Below, one piece after another: positions 45,163 to 56,785 of a stretch of DNA of 64,000 nt (position 1 is its first letter; the number at the start of each line of letters is the position of its first letter). The position numbers were made by a program, and so were the translations under genes. The notes under the pieces were generated by a model. The model did no database searches and was not told the DNA's origin. It saw only the letters and a list, made by a program, of their open reading frames with translations. The stretch is from Clusia tigrina (Eukaryota; Arthropoda; Insecta; Diptera; Clusiidae): positions 134,064,014 to 134,128,013 of the forward strand of contig OV050031.1 in NCBI GenBank assembly GCA_920105625.2, given 5' to 3'.

Positions 45163-46140
45163 TTAATTTATGGTTTTGAGTGTAAATAGACCCGATACGT
45201 AGCCGTACAAAGTTTTTAATTTCCGAGAGATGTGCGTAAAAAGATTTCGACAGCTTCTGCTGTATGAGCAGATGTGTGTAGGTATACCGTACGGCGAATG
45301 CAGTAGAATGGTAGTTTTTGGAGTCGTCGGTGAAGATGCATTTCCATCCTGTTGAAATATAGTATCAGCGTTCGTTTGGCTTTTTTTGTATTGTTGTAGG
45401 GAAAGGATGAACGACGAATTACTTAGCAACCACGACGTGGATTTCTCTGGAGTGTGAAAGTTGTTGCGTTGAAGAGTGCAATTTCTTTTGACATTTGTAT
45501 ACATCGCAGTATAGAGACTTTTTTTAACGCGGTTGTGTTTCGCTAACCTTTGAGTTATTTGATGTAAAATTTTATTATTGGATAAGAAATTTTTAGGCGA
45601 CATCTTATTGACATATTGTAAATTGATACACGGTATTTGCGATTCGTTAAGAAGCTTTTTATACATTTGTAAATTTTTTTCCCAAATTTTCCATTCTTGA
45701 AGTTGTTTTATAATTATATGGACACCAACACGATCGAATACTTTTTGAAAACCAAGGCTGAGCGCAGTGAAGTGGTTTTTGGTAGAAATGGCTATTGAAG
45801 CCTTGTGTTCGAAGTACAAAAGGTCATCGATCGTGCTGTGATCTTTCTTGAAGCTAATTTGGTGGTGGCTGACGAGGTTACTCTTTGTGATAAACCATAG
45901 GAGGCGTTTGGATATGATTTTTTCGAGAGTCTTACGCAGGCATGGAAGGAGTGAAATTGGTCTGTATCCAGATATTTCAGTGAGGGATTTGTTAGATTTG
46001 GGTATAGCGCAAACGCTGGAGCATTTTCAGGCTTGGGGATATATTCTTTTATTAAAAATGTTGTTATAAAGGTTTATGAGCCGGTTTCAGACTTGTGAAG
46101 GAAGATATTTTATCATTCGATCCGAAATGCGCTCATGCAT
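45163..46140 (-). pseudogene. I-clade LINE RT
   Basis: Minus-strand reading leftwards from 46140: GYRPISLLPCLRKTLEKIIS (near 45960), a LLYFEHKASIAIST segment, then LGFQKVFDRVGVHIIIKQL (RT palm, near 45740). PLNNGIPQGSPLS-like and YADD-like sequence sits in shifted frames near 45580-45400, and the C-terminal RNLFTHISRKLKTLYGYVSG lies at 45230. The fingers-palm order and wording fit I-type LINEs. Several frameshifts. Confidence 0.65.
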
Positions 46141-46560
46141 GGTTACTCTGTTTAATTAAAATTTACTCTTAAGTGAAGTTGTTTAAGTGCACGTCTTTCG
46201 CTAGACTTGTAAGCGTGTATTAATTTTAAAAAGTGCCATCAGTTATATCATTGTTATTATTGCGTTTGTTTTTTGCGCGAGATATTGGTTCAAGTGAAGA
46301 GAATTTTTTGTGTAAGATGAGAAATTAATTTACGTGAGAATGTGGGGAGATTAAGGTGAAATGTAATTAGTGAATGGAGTTGTTGCGTTGGCGAGAGATT
46401 CTATATTGGTGGTTTGGCTATTGATATTTTGAGTTGGTCATTTTTGTGAGAGTGGTGGGAGTTAAAGTAAAAAACTGGTTTAGTTTGCATCGGTATTTGT
46501 GTTGCTGTTTTCTTGTTCTTTATGTGCTTCATTCTTGACTGTTTCGAAGTAGTTAGGTGT
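46141..46560. other. Stretch between the RT and ORF1 parts of the I-type LINE
   Basis: No frame recognised. The endonuclease expected between ORF1 and RT is not seen, so the element may carry an internal deletion here. Confidence 0.35.
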
Positions 46561-46669
46561 AAGTGTTATCGGGTTATTTTGTTAGTAAATTGTTCTTGAT
46601 AAAGGTACATTTGTTAGGAGTTTGTAGTTCTAAAATGTCTTTTAATTCCGGAGATGAAGCGGAGTGCAA

Positions 46670-47010
46670 TCAGAAGCTGTTGGCACACATTGTGCGTACA
46701 CAGGTTATGAAGTTATGTGGGGGTAAAGTGCACACTATACAGGTTGGAACACCTTTACAATGTGGCTGATATGGCCATGTTTTGTACCTTATTGGATTAG
46801 GAAAATGATATTGAACAAGTAATTTATACCATGCAACATCTATGGTTCTCGGGGGCTGATAAGTGTCGAAAGCTAGGAGGATTACACCAGTGGGTGTAAC
46901 TTGGTTATTAACTTTTTTAGTAAATTTGTCTACAAGCGTTACGCCTTGAGATTTCAAATCATTGAGTATTGTGGTATCAGGTTTCGGTCGTAGATCATAC
47001 TTTTACTGCA
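46670..47010 (-). pseudogene. I-clade LINE ORF1 fragment
   Basis: The 95-residue frame has GVILLAFDTYQPPRTIDVAW, YHFPNPIRYKTWPYQPHCKG and VPTCIVCTLPPHNFITC..TMC, the gag-like zinc-knuckle region typical of I-element ORF1, though the first knuckle has lost cysteines. It lies upstream (right) of the I-type RT on the same strand, so both are probably one element. Confidence 0.65.
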
Positions 47011-47282
47011 ATTGAGTTAGTTATGCAACATAATAGACTCAGAACACAATCCACCAAAATCTTTTGTTTTAAGAAAATTATTTGCAATATATTGGTTTTT
47101 TACCAGTACGAGTCGTACCAACAAACTGCCATTACGAAATATTTCAATGTTTTCGATTTCTTTGCTGATTCGGTTTAGCTTTTTGTTTTTAGCAATTACA
47201 CTGAACATTGACAGGATGCACTAGGATGTTTGAACACAAATAAACAGTACCAAGAGAAAGGGAAGCTCAGACTTAATATGAT

Positions 47283-47560
47283 GAGTACAGAAGTCTGAAG
47301 TCGGTTTAGACCGACTTCGAAATACCCTTTACCTTTCCTTGTGCGTGCGAGTTCAATAATGGGGATGTTTTCTTCATAAATCATCATTAGGAGCACATCT
47401 AGGATAATTTTCGGTGGGGTAACTAGAATTGAATATATCGACCCCATTTCTTGTCCAAAAATTTTATAATAATATGCCGATAGTGAGCTTGACTTTAAAA
47501 ATAACAGGCCCATATATTGTGTGGGGTTTAATGTTAGTACCCGCAACCTTCCTGTGAAAT
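47283..47560 (-). repeat. DR1 3' fragment, inverted
   Basis: The reverse complement of the DR1 3' half: 'gaagtctgaagtcggtttagaccgacttcgaaata', 'gtgcgtgcgagtt', 'atcgaccccatttcttgtcc'. Confidence 0.7.
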
Positions 47561-47833
47561 TTGTTCATGTATCTTCTATAGGAACCTAGTAATGAATTTC
47601 TTAATTGTGGGCGGGGCAGTGGAAATAATCTGCTCATATTGGCTTACAAAACAGCTTTGAAGAAGGCCGTGAATTCTCCCATACAATAACACTTCCCATT
47701 TGCACTTGCAATGGCACAATGCACACGGCAAATAAGTATTCATCGATTCTGTTTGATTCAGAGTCGGAAAAGCTTTACCGGTAAGTAGAATGACCACTAC
47801 GAACATCTCCATTTGTATATTGCAGTAATACTA

Positions 47834-48188
47834 GCCGTATTCCAATGTACTGGATCGGATCCAATCTCATTGGAATGGTTTCGATCCAAATTATGGTTCC
47901 ACGTTAAACTTGGCAGCAGAATTGTTTAGTTGTCAAGAAAAACAGATGAAAAATATAAAAATATCTGTGTTTAGAGTTTTGAGACATTCTTAAATTAATG
48001 AAATTAAAAACAATATATTAAAATAAAAATTGAAAATAACAAAAAACAACAATAATCGGCATCAGCTGATAGATTATAAACTTTTACCAATAGTGCCAAA
48101 TACAGGCACTACTTTCCGTACTGTTGCTTTCCGAATTGTTGTTGCTTTGCATTAAATTGGTTCCGATCCAGTGCCATTGGAATACAGC
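47834..48188. mobile_element. Short inverted-repeat element (MITE), 355 bp
   Basis: The left end GCCGTATTCCAATG...CTGGATCGGA and the reverse complement of the right end (GCTGTATTCCAATG...CTGGATCGGA) match over about 35 bp with few differences, flanked by TA. Interior AT-rich and non-coding. Confidence 0.7.
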
Positions 48189-48189
48189 T

Positions 48190-48774
48190 ACTATCTTCAT
48201 TAAGGTTGACAAAAGATTCCTTTTGTGATCAAGCAAGCTCTATAGGGAGACTCCAGCAGACGTATCGGTAATTCGAATTCCGTCCAGATATCACTTAATT
48301 TTTGCGAATAATAATGCATCATATGTTAGATATACAATGTTTGCATTTCTTATTTGTGCACTAATTATTAATTCTTCTTATTTGTGCACTAATCATTAAT
48401 TTGTACGAGTGCTGTATACAATTCCCGTCCACGTAAAGAGAGAAAGCTTTATCAGAAGTGTATGCAATAGGCCTTAGAAGCAATAGTTTTTTATTCTTCG
48501 CATGAAGTTTTATTTACAAGCTGTGCAACGTTATTGACTTGGGTCTGCGAACTACATTCTGTGAACTCCTTTGCAGGTCGTCCAAGATTATTGCTTTTGT
48601 TGGCTCAACTAATATTATGTCACTATTCAACCAATATTTATTGCGTTCTTCAAAATTTGATAACGTTCTGTTGGAGTTCTTCCACTTTTTCACTACTTTG
48701 CATACTGCTCTTTATTATACTTTGTTTTGTCTATTATATTTTTAAATTCGTGGGCTTCCATAACCATTTTCTTT
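48190..48774. other. Non-coding stretch with a short direct repeat
   Basis: 'ttcttatttgtgcactaat' occurs twice near 48347-48395. No gene recognised. Confidence 0.4.
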
Positions 48775-50440
48775 TTTAATTTCCATGTCTTTATTTATTT
48801 TATCTTCTAAAAATAGACTAAAAATAATTAGGCAAATCTTAAAAACTAATTAATTAACAATAATACACTTTGCCAGTGCTTAGTGAATTTTAAAAATCCG
48901 TTTTTTATGTATAGTAGTTACTATAATAAATTAGATCGTAAATTTGTACTAGTACATAAGTATTTAATTAAACTGTAAATGATTGTTGTGCTGGTGTTTC
49001 AGTCCGTTTTAGGCGACTAGGGACCCTATTATATACCAGGGATGATTGATTTCTTTTTTCACGAGTGGCATATTCAGGTCGTTGTAAATGTTGATGTTTT
49101 TAATGAACCAAGGTGTTTCTGAGAATTTTGGATTGTGCTCTCTGTATTAATTTTATATTAGAGTTACTTGCGCTACCCCACAACTGGCTTCCGTAGGTCC
49201 AAATTGGGTTTATAATAGCTTTGTACAAAAGTATATTGTATTCTAAACTCAATCTGGGTCTATTATGCATAAGCCAATGTAGGCTATTAGCTTTCAGTAT
49301 CATATGCTTTTTCTTGACTTTCTGAGGTGCTTCCAGGTCGATCGTCTGTCAAAATGAATTCCTACATATCTCACTTCTTTTGCTTGCGTAGCAATTTTAT
49401 AACTGGACATTCACCTTTTTTTAGAGTAAATGTGATCTGCGTACATTTCGATTCATTGACATTAACTCGCCAGTCTGCCAACCAATTTTCTACTAATACC
49501 AGATGGTCTTCTAGATCACGAGATGCAATTTTGGGATGAGTGCTAAGGATAGCAGTGTCATCGGCGAAAGTTGCTGTGGTTAAATATTTGTTGGTAGGCA
49601 GATATTTGTTAAGTACAGCACGGGACCTAGCACGCTTCCTTTGTAGTACGCCGGCTTTGATGTCGTAGTTTTTAGAGTAAGTATTATTATTTCTAACTTT
49701 GAATTTCCTGGCCTAAGATACGATTCCAGTATTTGGTGTGCTTTTGCGAGCAACAATTTTTTGATTTTGAAGATAAGTCCCTCGTGCCATACTTTGTCAA
49801 CCGCCTGGGAAAACGTCTAAAAAGATGGCAGAACAGTATTGGTTTTTATCAAACAATTTTTTATTTCGTGCACTATTCAATGAACCTGCTCTACTCTGCT
49901 ATGATATTCGCGAAAGCCAAATTGGTGATGAGAAATAATGCGTTTTTCATTTATATGCGGCATTGATTTACCAAGAAAAAGTTGTTCGAAGAGTTTAGAC
50001 ATGATGGCTAATCAGTCTATTGGATGCCGAATGGTACATATCCTTTCCTGGTCTCGGAAATTGATATTACTGACATTTTCCAGGAATTGGGAAAGGATCT
50101 TAGGCGAAGCAATCCATTAAATAATGAAGTAAGCACGATGATAATTTGATAATTTTCAAAGTAATGAGGTCGTGTTCTGGGGCTTTGTTGGAAGCAAGGT
50201 TTCTAATTGCGTTACTTATAAAGTTTGGTTTTAATTTAATAGGCGTCCATAATCGAAAATTTTCTAGTCGGGACTTTTTCATTGTGTCGAATATAAAAAG
50301 CCTGCGTTTGGACATGGTATTATCCAATAAACGTATTATCCAATAAACGGGCAAGATCAGGCAATTTATTGTGGACGTTTCACAACAACAATAAACCAAA
50401 AACATAATCCGATCGTATGCCATAAGTTGCACTCTACGAA
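48775..50440 (-). mobile_element. Jockey LINE 2, 5' truncated, decayed
   Basis: Same family as Jockey 1. On the minus strand: ISNAIRNLASNKAPEHDLIT (near 50200), a YADD-region relic (the 'ttcgccgatgacactgctatc' complement near 49550), LTLKRWPISCYKI-like pieces, and MHNRPRLSLEYNILLYKAII (near 49240) to LRNTLVH at 49100. The 3' UTR to about 48780 aligns with that of Jockey 1. The 5' edge near 50440 lies within RT. Confidence 0.7.
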
Positions 50441-51565
50441 ACTATAGTATATCAAATATGCTATCACAAATGTAACCTACTGCAATACAATATTAAACTA
50501 TATAAACATAGGCCACAAACATTTATGTTTTATAGAATTTTTTTCAATAGAAAAACTTTACAAAAATTTCAATCAACTGTGTTAATATTGACAAAATGCA
50601 CGCACTGAGTAAATAGGCGCCAAATTCTTTTCATGCACTTGCTGCAAAGTATATTAGATTTGACAGCTTGCAGCTGTGCGAATATTGAGAACAAAACAAA
50701 AGTGAAAACATCAATTTACTCAGTGTAGCGTTGGTAATCGTTAAAATGCAAAACATTTATCGATTTAAAGTTTGACTTAAATGCCGCTAGATCCGTGATT
50801 TCGACCACTGTGCAGTGGTTAGGAAATATGAACAACCAGCGTGGCCAACAAAAAAATACCACGTCACTGAGAACGAAAGTAGAAACTATAAAGAGGCATT
50901 CTAATGGTCCAGTAAGCAACTAGCACAGAAGAAATTAACCATTAAAAGACAGATTAGACGTCGCCCAAAGGCAAGAACGCTATCAAAGAAGAGTCGTACG
51001 CGACCATCGAGAGAGACCCCATATGCAATCATATGAGGTCTGCAGAAGTTGAGAAATTATCTTTACGGAGCTTCTGCCATTCGCAACCTCTTATTTTTGG
51101 AAATTTCCGAAAGAAACTCATACAACAAAATTCAAAGATGGAATTCTTTCATAGAGGAGTAATCCCCTAAATTCTTCTACTAACCAGGAAATCAAAACAT
51201 AGTCATTTACGCATGATCACGTCAAGCAATGAACGCTATCCAGAATTCACATAGTTCAGCGGCTGCTACCTGTCACAGTGAATAATCTTACATGTAACCT
51301 CTGTTGAAATCCCTTTTAACTCCTTTAGAACCCAGATTGTTCTTTCAGAAGGAAACACAAGTTTCAAGAGCAGAATCCAACATAGCAAAAACTTAAATAC
51401 CATCAAGAACCATAACGCATTCACTGCTCTCGCAGTATGCTCGCTAAAATTCAAACCACCCTACTGGAGATCTTTCCATCCGTGAAATTTTAGGATACCG
51501 AGAGAAAGAGATTTCTAACAACAAACATAATAGGGCACATAGAAATATAATAGGGCAAAAGAAAA
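50441..51565. other. Unassigned stretch
   Basis: No frame I can name. A short inverted pair (actgagtaaat at 50604 and atttactcagt at 50714) is noted but not convincing. Part may belong to the gypsy remnant that follows. Confidence 0.35.
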
Positions 51566-52085
51566 CCTTTGCCAAATTTTGAACCGGAACTGAATGAGAT
51601 GCTAAAGACAATAATAAAAAACTGTTTTATATGCCAAGTTAGCAAATATGATAGAAAAGCCGCCCTCTCTAGTCTAGTGGTAAGCATGCTAGACTCTCAC
51701 CCCGAGGGTTCAAATCCTGCCACGGGCTTGGTCTCCAAAATACTTCTTTCTATAAAATATTTTTGAGCCGAAAGCCTCTGTAGCTAGTACTCATTCCCCC
51801 AACACCTTGCACTCATAATTAATTATGGTGTAAGGTATACTAATAATAATAATAATAATGATAGAAAACCCAAAGAAAGACTGGTAGCAGAAACACTTTT
51901 ACCCGATGAAATAGGAAAAATATTACAAATAGACATTTGTTCAATAGAACATAAACTTATTCTCACTTGGATAGATAAATTTTCTAAAGCTGCCATTGTA
52001 AAACCAATTGAATCAAAATCTGTTATTGATATAAAATCGAGTTTTCTAGAAATCTTTACAAACTTCTAATATTATTGTTTCAGAC
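51566..52085 (+). pseudogene. Ty3/gypsy integrase, interrupted by a SINE
   Basis: The left part has IIKNCFICQVSKYDRK, the second half of the HHCC zinc finger. After the SINE (51659-51857) the frame resumes with LLPDEIGKILQIDICSI and LILTWIDKFSKAAIVKPI, the integrase core start with its first Asp. It breaks down after FLEIFTNF at 52070, just before the expected second Asp. Confidence 0.75.
51659..51857 (+). mobile_element. tRNA-derived SINE, 199 bp
   Basis: The head resembles a tRNA (Glu-like), with an A box in 'agtctagtggtaagc' (about 51670-51685) and a B box GGTTCAAATCC (51709-51719). The body is about 110 bp and the tail is (TAA)n. It is flanked by the perfect 11-bp duplication ATGATAGAAAA at 51648-51658 and 51858-51868. 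Polymerase III would transcribe it and a LINE would move it. Confidence 0.88.
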
Positions 52086-53410
52086 AATGAAGACCCGATC
52101 TGGTCAGAAACAATGAATCCATGTTCGCAAATCTAGAAAGAGTCATGGCCAAATAAAAAGATTTCACTCGACCCTGGTAGAAATAGCCAGATGATTGAGA
52201 TGTGACAGCTCCACAGCGGATTTAACAGAGTTTATCCTTGTTAGCACTTCGAAATATAATAGTACTATTCATTCCACAACCAACAAAAAGCTAAAGACAA
52301 TTGCAGAGAGGACAAAGTCCGAAACACGAAATTAAAAAATAGTTAAACTAAAAATAATAAATGTCAAAATAAAAACAGCGTACAAAAAACAATGAAAAAA
52401 GGGGAAAAGATGAATTAGAAAGCAAGATAAAAAATATTTTCAAAGAAATTGAAATAAGCGATGATTTAGGGACATCTGTTAAACTTAGGGAGGGGCTTAC
52501 AATCCACAAAGATAACATAAAATTATTGTATGTTGTTAATCGATTCCCAACCTTCGGTTTGAAATTTAATTAAATTATTTTTATAGCTAGTTCAAGGTCC
52601 AATGACAAATAATATTTTATATTTCAAAATCAAATTTTTTGTCTTTATTAATTTAAATTATCCGAATATTTCCTCAGGGTCTACAATTAATAACATTTAC
52701 ATATACAAATATTTCAAATCAACAAATATCTTGGCACTTACAATTTTCAGATCTGTCACTTAAATGTAAATTACAGACTAAATATAATTTAATATGCCTA
52801 ACATTAAACGGTGGTCTCAATTTTTCTTTGGTCAGTTATTTGCATTCGTTGAAGTTATTTGTATGTTTACTTTTCTATGTACGAGTATGTTGGTGATATG
52901 TAGCATTTCCAGTAGGTATCATTTGTTGTAGTGTTGTTCTTGTTGTAATATCTGTGCTTCTTTGAAGTTCTGGTGATGTCCTCTCCGAGCACTGTGATCT
53001 GCAAGTGCTGTTTTGAAAAAACTTCCTGAAGCTGCACGGAATGAAAAAGCGTCTTATCAATATTCAAGAACGATTAAAACGATTCTTCGATTTCCTTGGG
53101 TCGAATCGGAACAAATAATTATTAAGCAGAATTTACAAGTCTAAATGAATGAGGTGGCCAACAAAATTAAACAATTGATTGAAAAAATAACGCATTAAAG
53201 AATAACTTTGCACGTGATAAAATAGAGAAGAACTATCTATCATAAGAAACAGGATATAATATCCAATTTAAGTAATATTGTTAATGCACTTACTAAATTA
53301 AACACTTGGCCTTTATGAGATAAATGAAATACTAAATTTAGATTATCGAATTCCTATATCAGACCTTTTATTGTTAGCAAAAGTAAAAATCTGTAATAGA
53401 AATCAAATAT
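52086..53410. other. Decayed gypsy or AT-rich DNA
   Basis: Possible further pol remains to about 52350 with many stops. After that AT-rich, with a short 'ggtcgaatcggaac' segment near 53099. No LTR pair found. Confidence 0.35.
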
Positions 53411-53413
53411 TTT

Positions 53414-53737
53414 GTGAAATTACCTAAAATTGGAGAAACTTACAACTTAATTGAACTTTATCCTGTTATTCAAAATAAAACAATATTCAATTTAGAAAAT
53501 AGTATTAAAAACATGTGTAGGAAGAATGTAAGAATGCAAAACGAATTCCGACAAGCCGCAGACATGTTGATATGTGCCATAATTCTAATGAATAATAATA
53601 TTGCAACATGCAGCACCGTAACGCAAATTAAAGTACCAAAAATTCAGCATGTTGACGATGGTTTCGTCACAGTTAACGATGCGTATGACAAATTATTGAT
53701 CCAGGTGCCAAGAGGAATATACTTATATCACACGTAA
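53414..53737 (+). pseudogene. Possible env-like fragment of a gypsy element
   Basis: A 107-residue frame (LPKIGETYNLIELYPVIQNK, NSIKNMCRKNVRMQNEFRQ, NIATCSTVTQIKVPKIQ) extends upstream out of the start codon (LLLAKVKICNRNQIFCE). The style and the position downstream of a plus-strand gypsy integrase suggest an errantivirus-type envelope remnant. No membrane anchor follows. Uncertain. Confidence 0.35.
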
Positions 53738-53999
53738 AATATATACTAGTAAACAATTCCAAATTTGAAAGTACAGAAAGACCCTCCAAAAATGTAGTCA
53801 ATAAATATAACTTATCATGAAAAGCCTTTAACCACGGAATCTCTTCAAAACCTAAATATATTTAATACCAAAAGGATCCAAGTTTTCGCAGTGGACACTG
53901 AATCGAAGACAACATAACTCTTAATAATAAAACTTATTGAGGAAGTTGCTCCATGAGTATTGTGGACATGGAACTGACCACAATCAACGTCATAAAAAA

Positions 54000-56050
54000 G
54001 TCACACGAGACAGGGACCTCTTATTCTAAGAGGAGGAAAAGTTATAGCAAATTCCATAGAATTTATCCTCTTTCTTACATGGTAAACTGCTGACAATACG
54101 TCTACTATTTGCGCGTAACAACAACAACAAAAAATCGTAAGCTTAACTCTAAAAAGTAAAATTGTTCTCACAAACATAACTATTGATATATTCGTATGTT
54201 TGATAAGTCATCATTTCTTTCCAACGCCCTAACTTCATATTATTTGTAGTTGATGAAGTCCTATTAGGTCCCTCAACATCCGCTGCCATCTCTACGTCAT
54301 ATCGCCCATTTCGTTTTATCGTCATCTTATAAGGGTCGAGATATTAACATGCCAATTTTCGAGCTGCTACAAATTGCGCTCTTTTTATTGGCACTTAGTC
54401 GCCTGTTTGGTACCTGTATGCATCTTTCCTATTTTTATCATAATTGCCTTTATAACTCGCGTGTTTTCACATTTCTAACATACCGGTGTTAATTTCATGC
54501 CTCATTTTATTCCTAAATAATATTTCGAATGGAGCGAATTATGTTGTAGTAATGACATGTGCATAATTGGTCTTTGCCCATTTCCTACCATCTTATGCTA
54601 TTTCTTTGGATGATCTGCTGACAGCTTCGATATTATTGATAATATAGTTCTGTTCATCCACTCTACTTGCCCATTGCCGCGTGCCACTCCCATCGTTGTT
54701 TTAACATGCTCAATATTCTAACCACTGTTGTAATTAATAAATGCTTGTGCTGTAAATACTGTCCATGATCAATCGCCTTGGGTTACACCAAATTGCATTC
54801 GACCATCCCGTAAGTTTTCTAAATATTTCTTCGACTGCAGTTGTCTTTGTCCATCCATATGAATTTTGAGAATCCATCTACTTTACCATTGCGAATATAT
54901 TCTTATATTATTTAACTGCAACGTCCATAGGCCCCACATCCACATTCACATATACTGTGTCCAGTGGGCGGTCCCTTTTATCGATAATATTTAAATAACT
55001 CTCCTTCTTTCCCTGCCTTTTATTATAATTTTGCATTTTAATAGTTTTGCTGAATAGTGTGCATATATTTTTCTCTTTTGAATATCTCAGCTATTGCCTG
55101 TATGCCTTCATCTGCTAACTCTGTTTCTATTGATATCACGCAAGGATACCTGCTCAATCGGCATGCCTTATTCCGCTACTTTACCGATGTTGGATAATAT
55201 AACTGCAATCTTCAAATAAGAGAATCCACAGCGTAACTTTGCGAGGAATATCCTTTTTAGTAGTTGTTTGCTTAAATGCTATGAACTGAATTCCTAACAA
55301 ATAAATTCCGGAATTTCTTAAGCGCCAAGTATGGTGCCTTTACTTTCAGTATATAAGTATGCGTTTGCATCTCTTGGGGTATACATTTTCTACTCCAAAA
55401 AAGACTTGGTGTAATTTGCCAACTGACATGCAACAACGCAGCCCCAAATCCATCCGTGATCGCATTCCGATTGTAAATTTTTAACACTGGCTCCTGTATA
55501 AGTGGCTTTCAGTTCTGCTTCCTGAATTTCAAAATTCAAATTTTTTCCTAACAAATTTCTTAGTGGGCAGGCTATTTGCGCATAATTTTTTTCAAATTTG
55601 CGGAAATATCCCGTATGTCCCAAAAATGCTGGAACCCCTTTTATATTCGATAGTACTGGGAATTTTTCAACAGCTTTCGTTTTCTTCTTACCAGGCCATA
55701 TATTGCCACCCTCCACTGTATATCCCAAGAAGTTAATTTTCGCGTTCAAAAACGTACACTTAGACCACTTGATTTTAATGCTCTACTTCAATGCTGTCTT
55801 CAATACTTTCTGTAATTTTTGTCGTCCTTCCTCTGCTGTGCCGCTGAATATCACGATAGCATCCATGTATAATTCCATGATTTTTAATCAAGTATTGAAA
55901 TAGGAAGTTTACATATCTCTTAAAAGCAGCAGGGGAATTGCAATAGCAAAAAGATGCGTAATTAAAAATGTATGATTCAATACGTTCGGACGAGTTTTTT
56001 TTGCCGCAAACAAATATTGAAATAAACTTAAACAAAATACACAAAACGCA
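54000..56050 (-). pseudogene. Ty3/gypsy pol, decayed (RT to integrase tail)
   Basis: From right to left: RT with a FCYCNSPAAFKRYVN segment (near 55940) and a degraded catalytic box (CYRDIQ where YxDD is expected), then INFLGYTVEGGNIWPGKKK and FLGHTGYFRKFEKNYAQIA (RT thumb, 55740-55570). Next come a poor RNase H, integrase-like scraps, and near 54300 DPYKMTIKRNGRYDVE, the chromatin-proximal end of gypsy integrases. Stops throughout. Opposite strand to the integrase at 51566, so a separate insertion. Confidence 0.7.
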
Positions 56051-56147
56051 GAGATAGATTCATAATAAACAAGTGGATGTAGACAGAAATACGTGATCAC
56101 AAAACATTATACTGAAACATTTCAAGACGCAGGAACAAGTCCATAAA

Positions 56148-56470
56148 ATGAATACAAGAACAAAAACCTTATATGAAGTCGCTTCGTCTTCCGCTACTCC
56201 GCAACCTGTGCCTGGTAAGAGAACCTGTCGATTCGTGCTGTTATGGAGCAATTACAATGTGGAATGGAGATGCCGAAAGAGAGCATCGTTGCTGAGCTAC
56301 GTTCTGCATGGAAGATTTCAGAAGACTGTGAGATGCAACAAATTTGTGAAACAGCAGCGGAGATTTCCAACATCAAAACTTCGCTTCTGCAATTTGACAA
56401 AAGAATTGCTGCTGTCGAGACAGTTTGCTTCGAGTTGACTACATTGAGAGGGGAGTTGGATGCGGTGTGA
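56148..56470 (+). other. Unidentified open stretch
   Basis: Two overlapping plus frames. The one at 56243-56470 (MEQLQCGMEMPKESIVAELR) is helical and charged, like a gag or coiled-coil piece. It stops at 56470. I cannot assign it. Confidence 0.3.
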
Positions 56471-56785
56471 AGCATTGCGAAACATAAACTAATTTGAGCA
56501 TTTTTCCGGGTCCTAGGGTTCCGGGCCGAGGTTCACGCCTTAAAATCTTTCCTGAAAAAACAGGACAATGCCGCTGTTGCCTGTAACTTGCTGTTTTGCG
56601 GCATCCTATGCACCCCACAGGAGGATCTACCTGGCACATCTTTTTTTTATTTTTTTATTTCCCTTTATTTCATACATCTGTCACCATTATATTGACACCT
56701 AGTACATGATTTGACAATTTGTTTGGAAACTATTATTAAAAACACAATTTGGCCAGGTGAACTGATACAACAAAAATTATTTACA

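Noticed and set aside
50604..50724. A small MITE with ends ACTGAGTAAAT
   Set aside because: Only 11 bases match, with no clear target duplication; chance is likely in AT-rich DNA.
51670..51730. A tRNA gene
   Set aside because: The A and B boxes are present but the anticodon arm and acceptor stem do not fold as a tRNA, and the body, TAA tail and flanking duplication mark it as a SINE.
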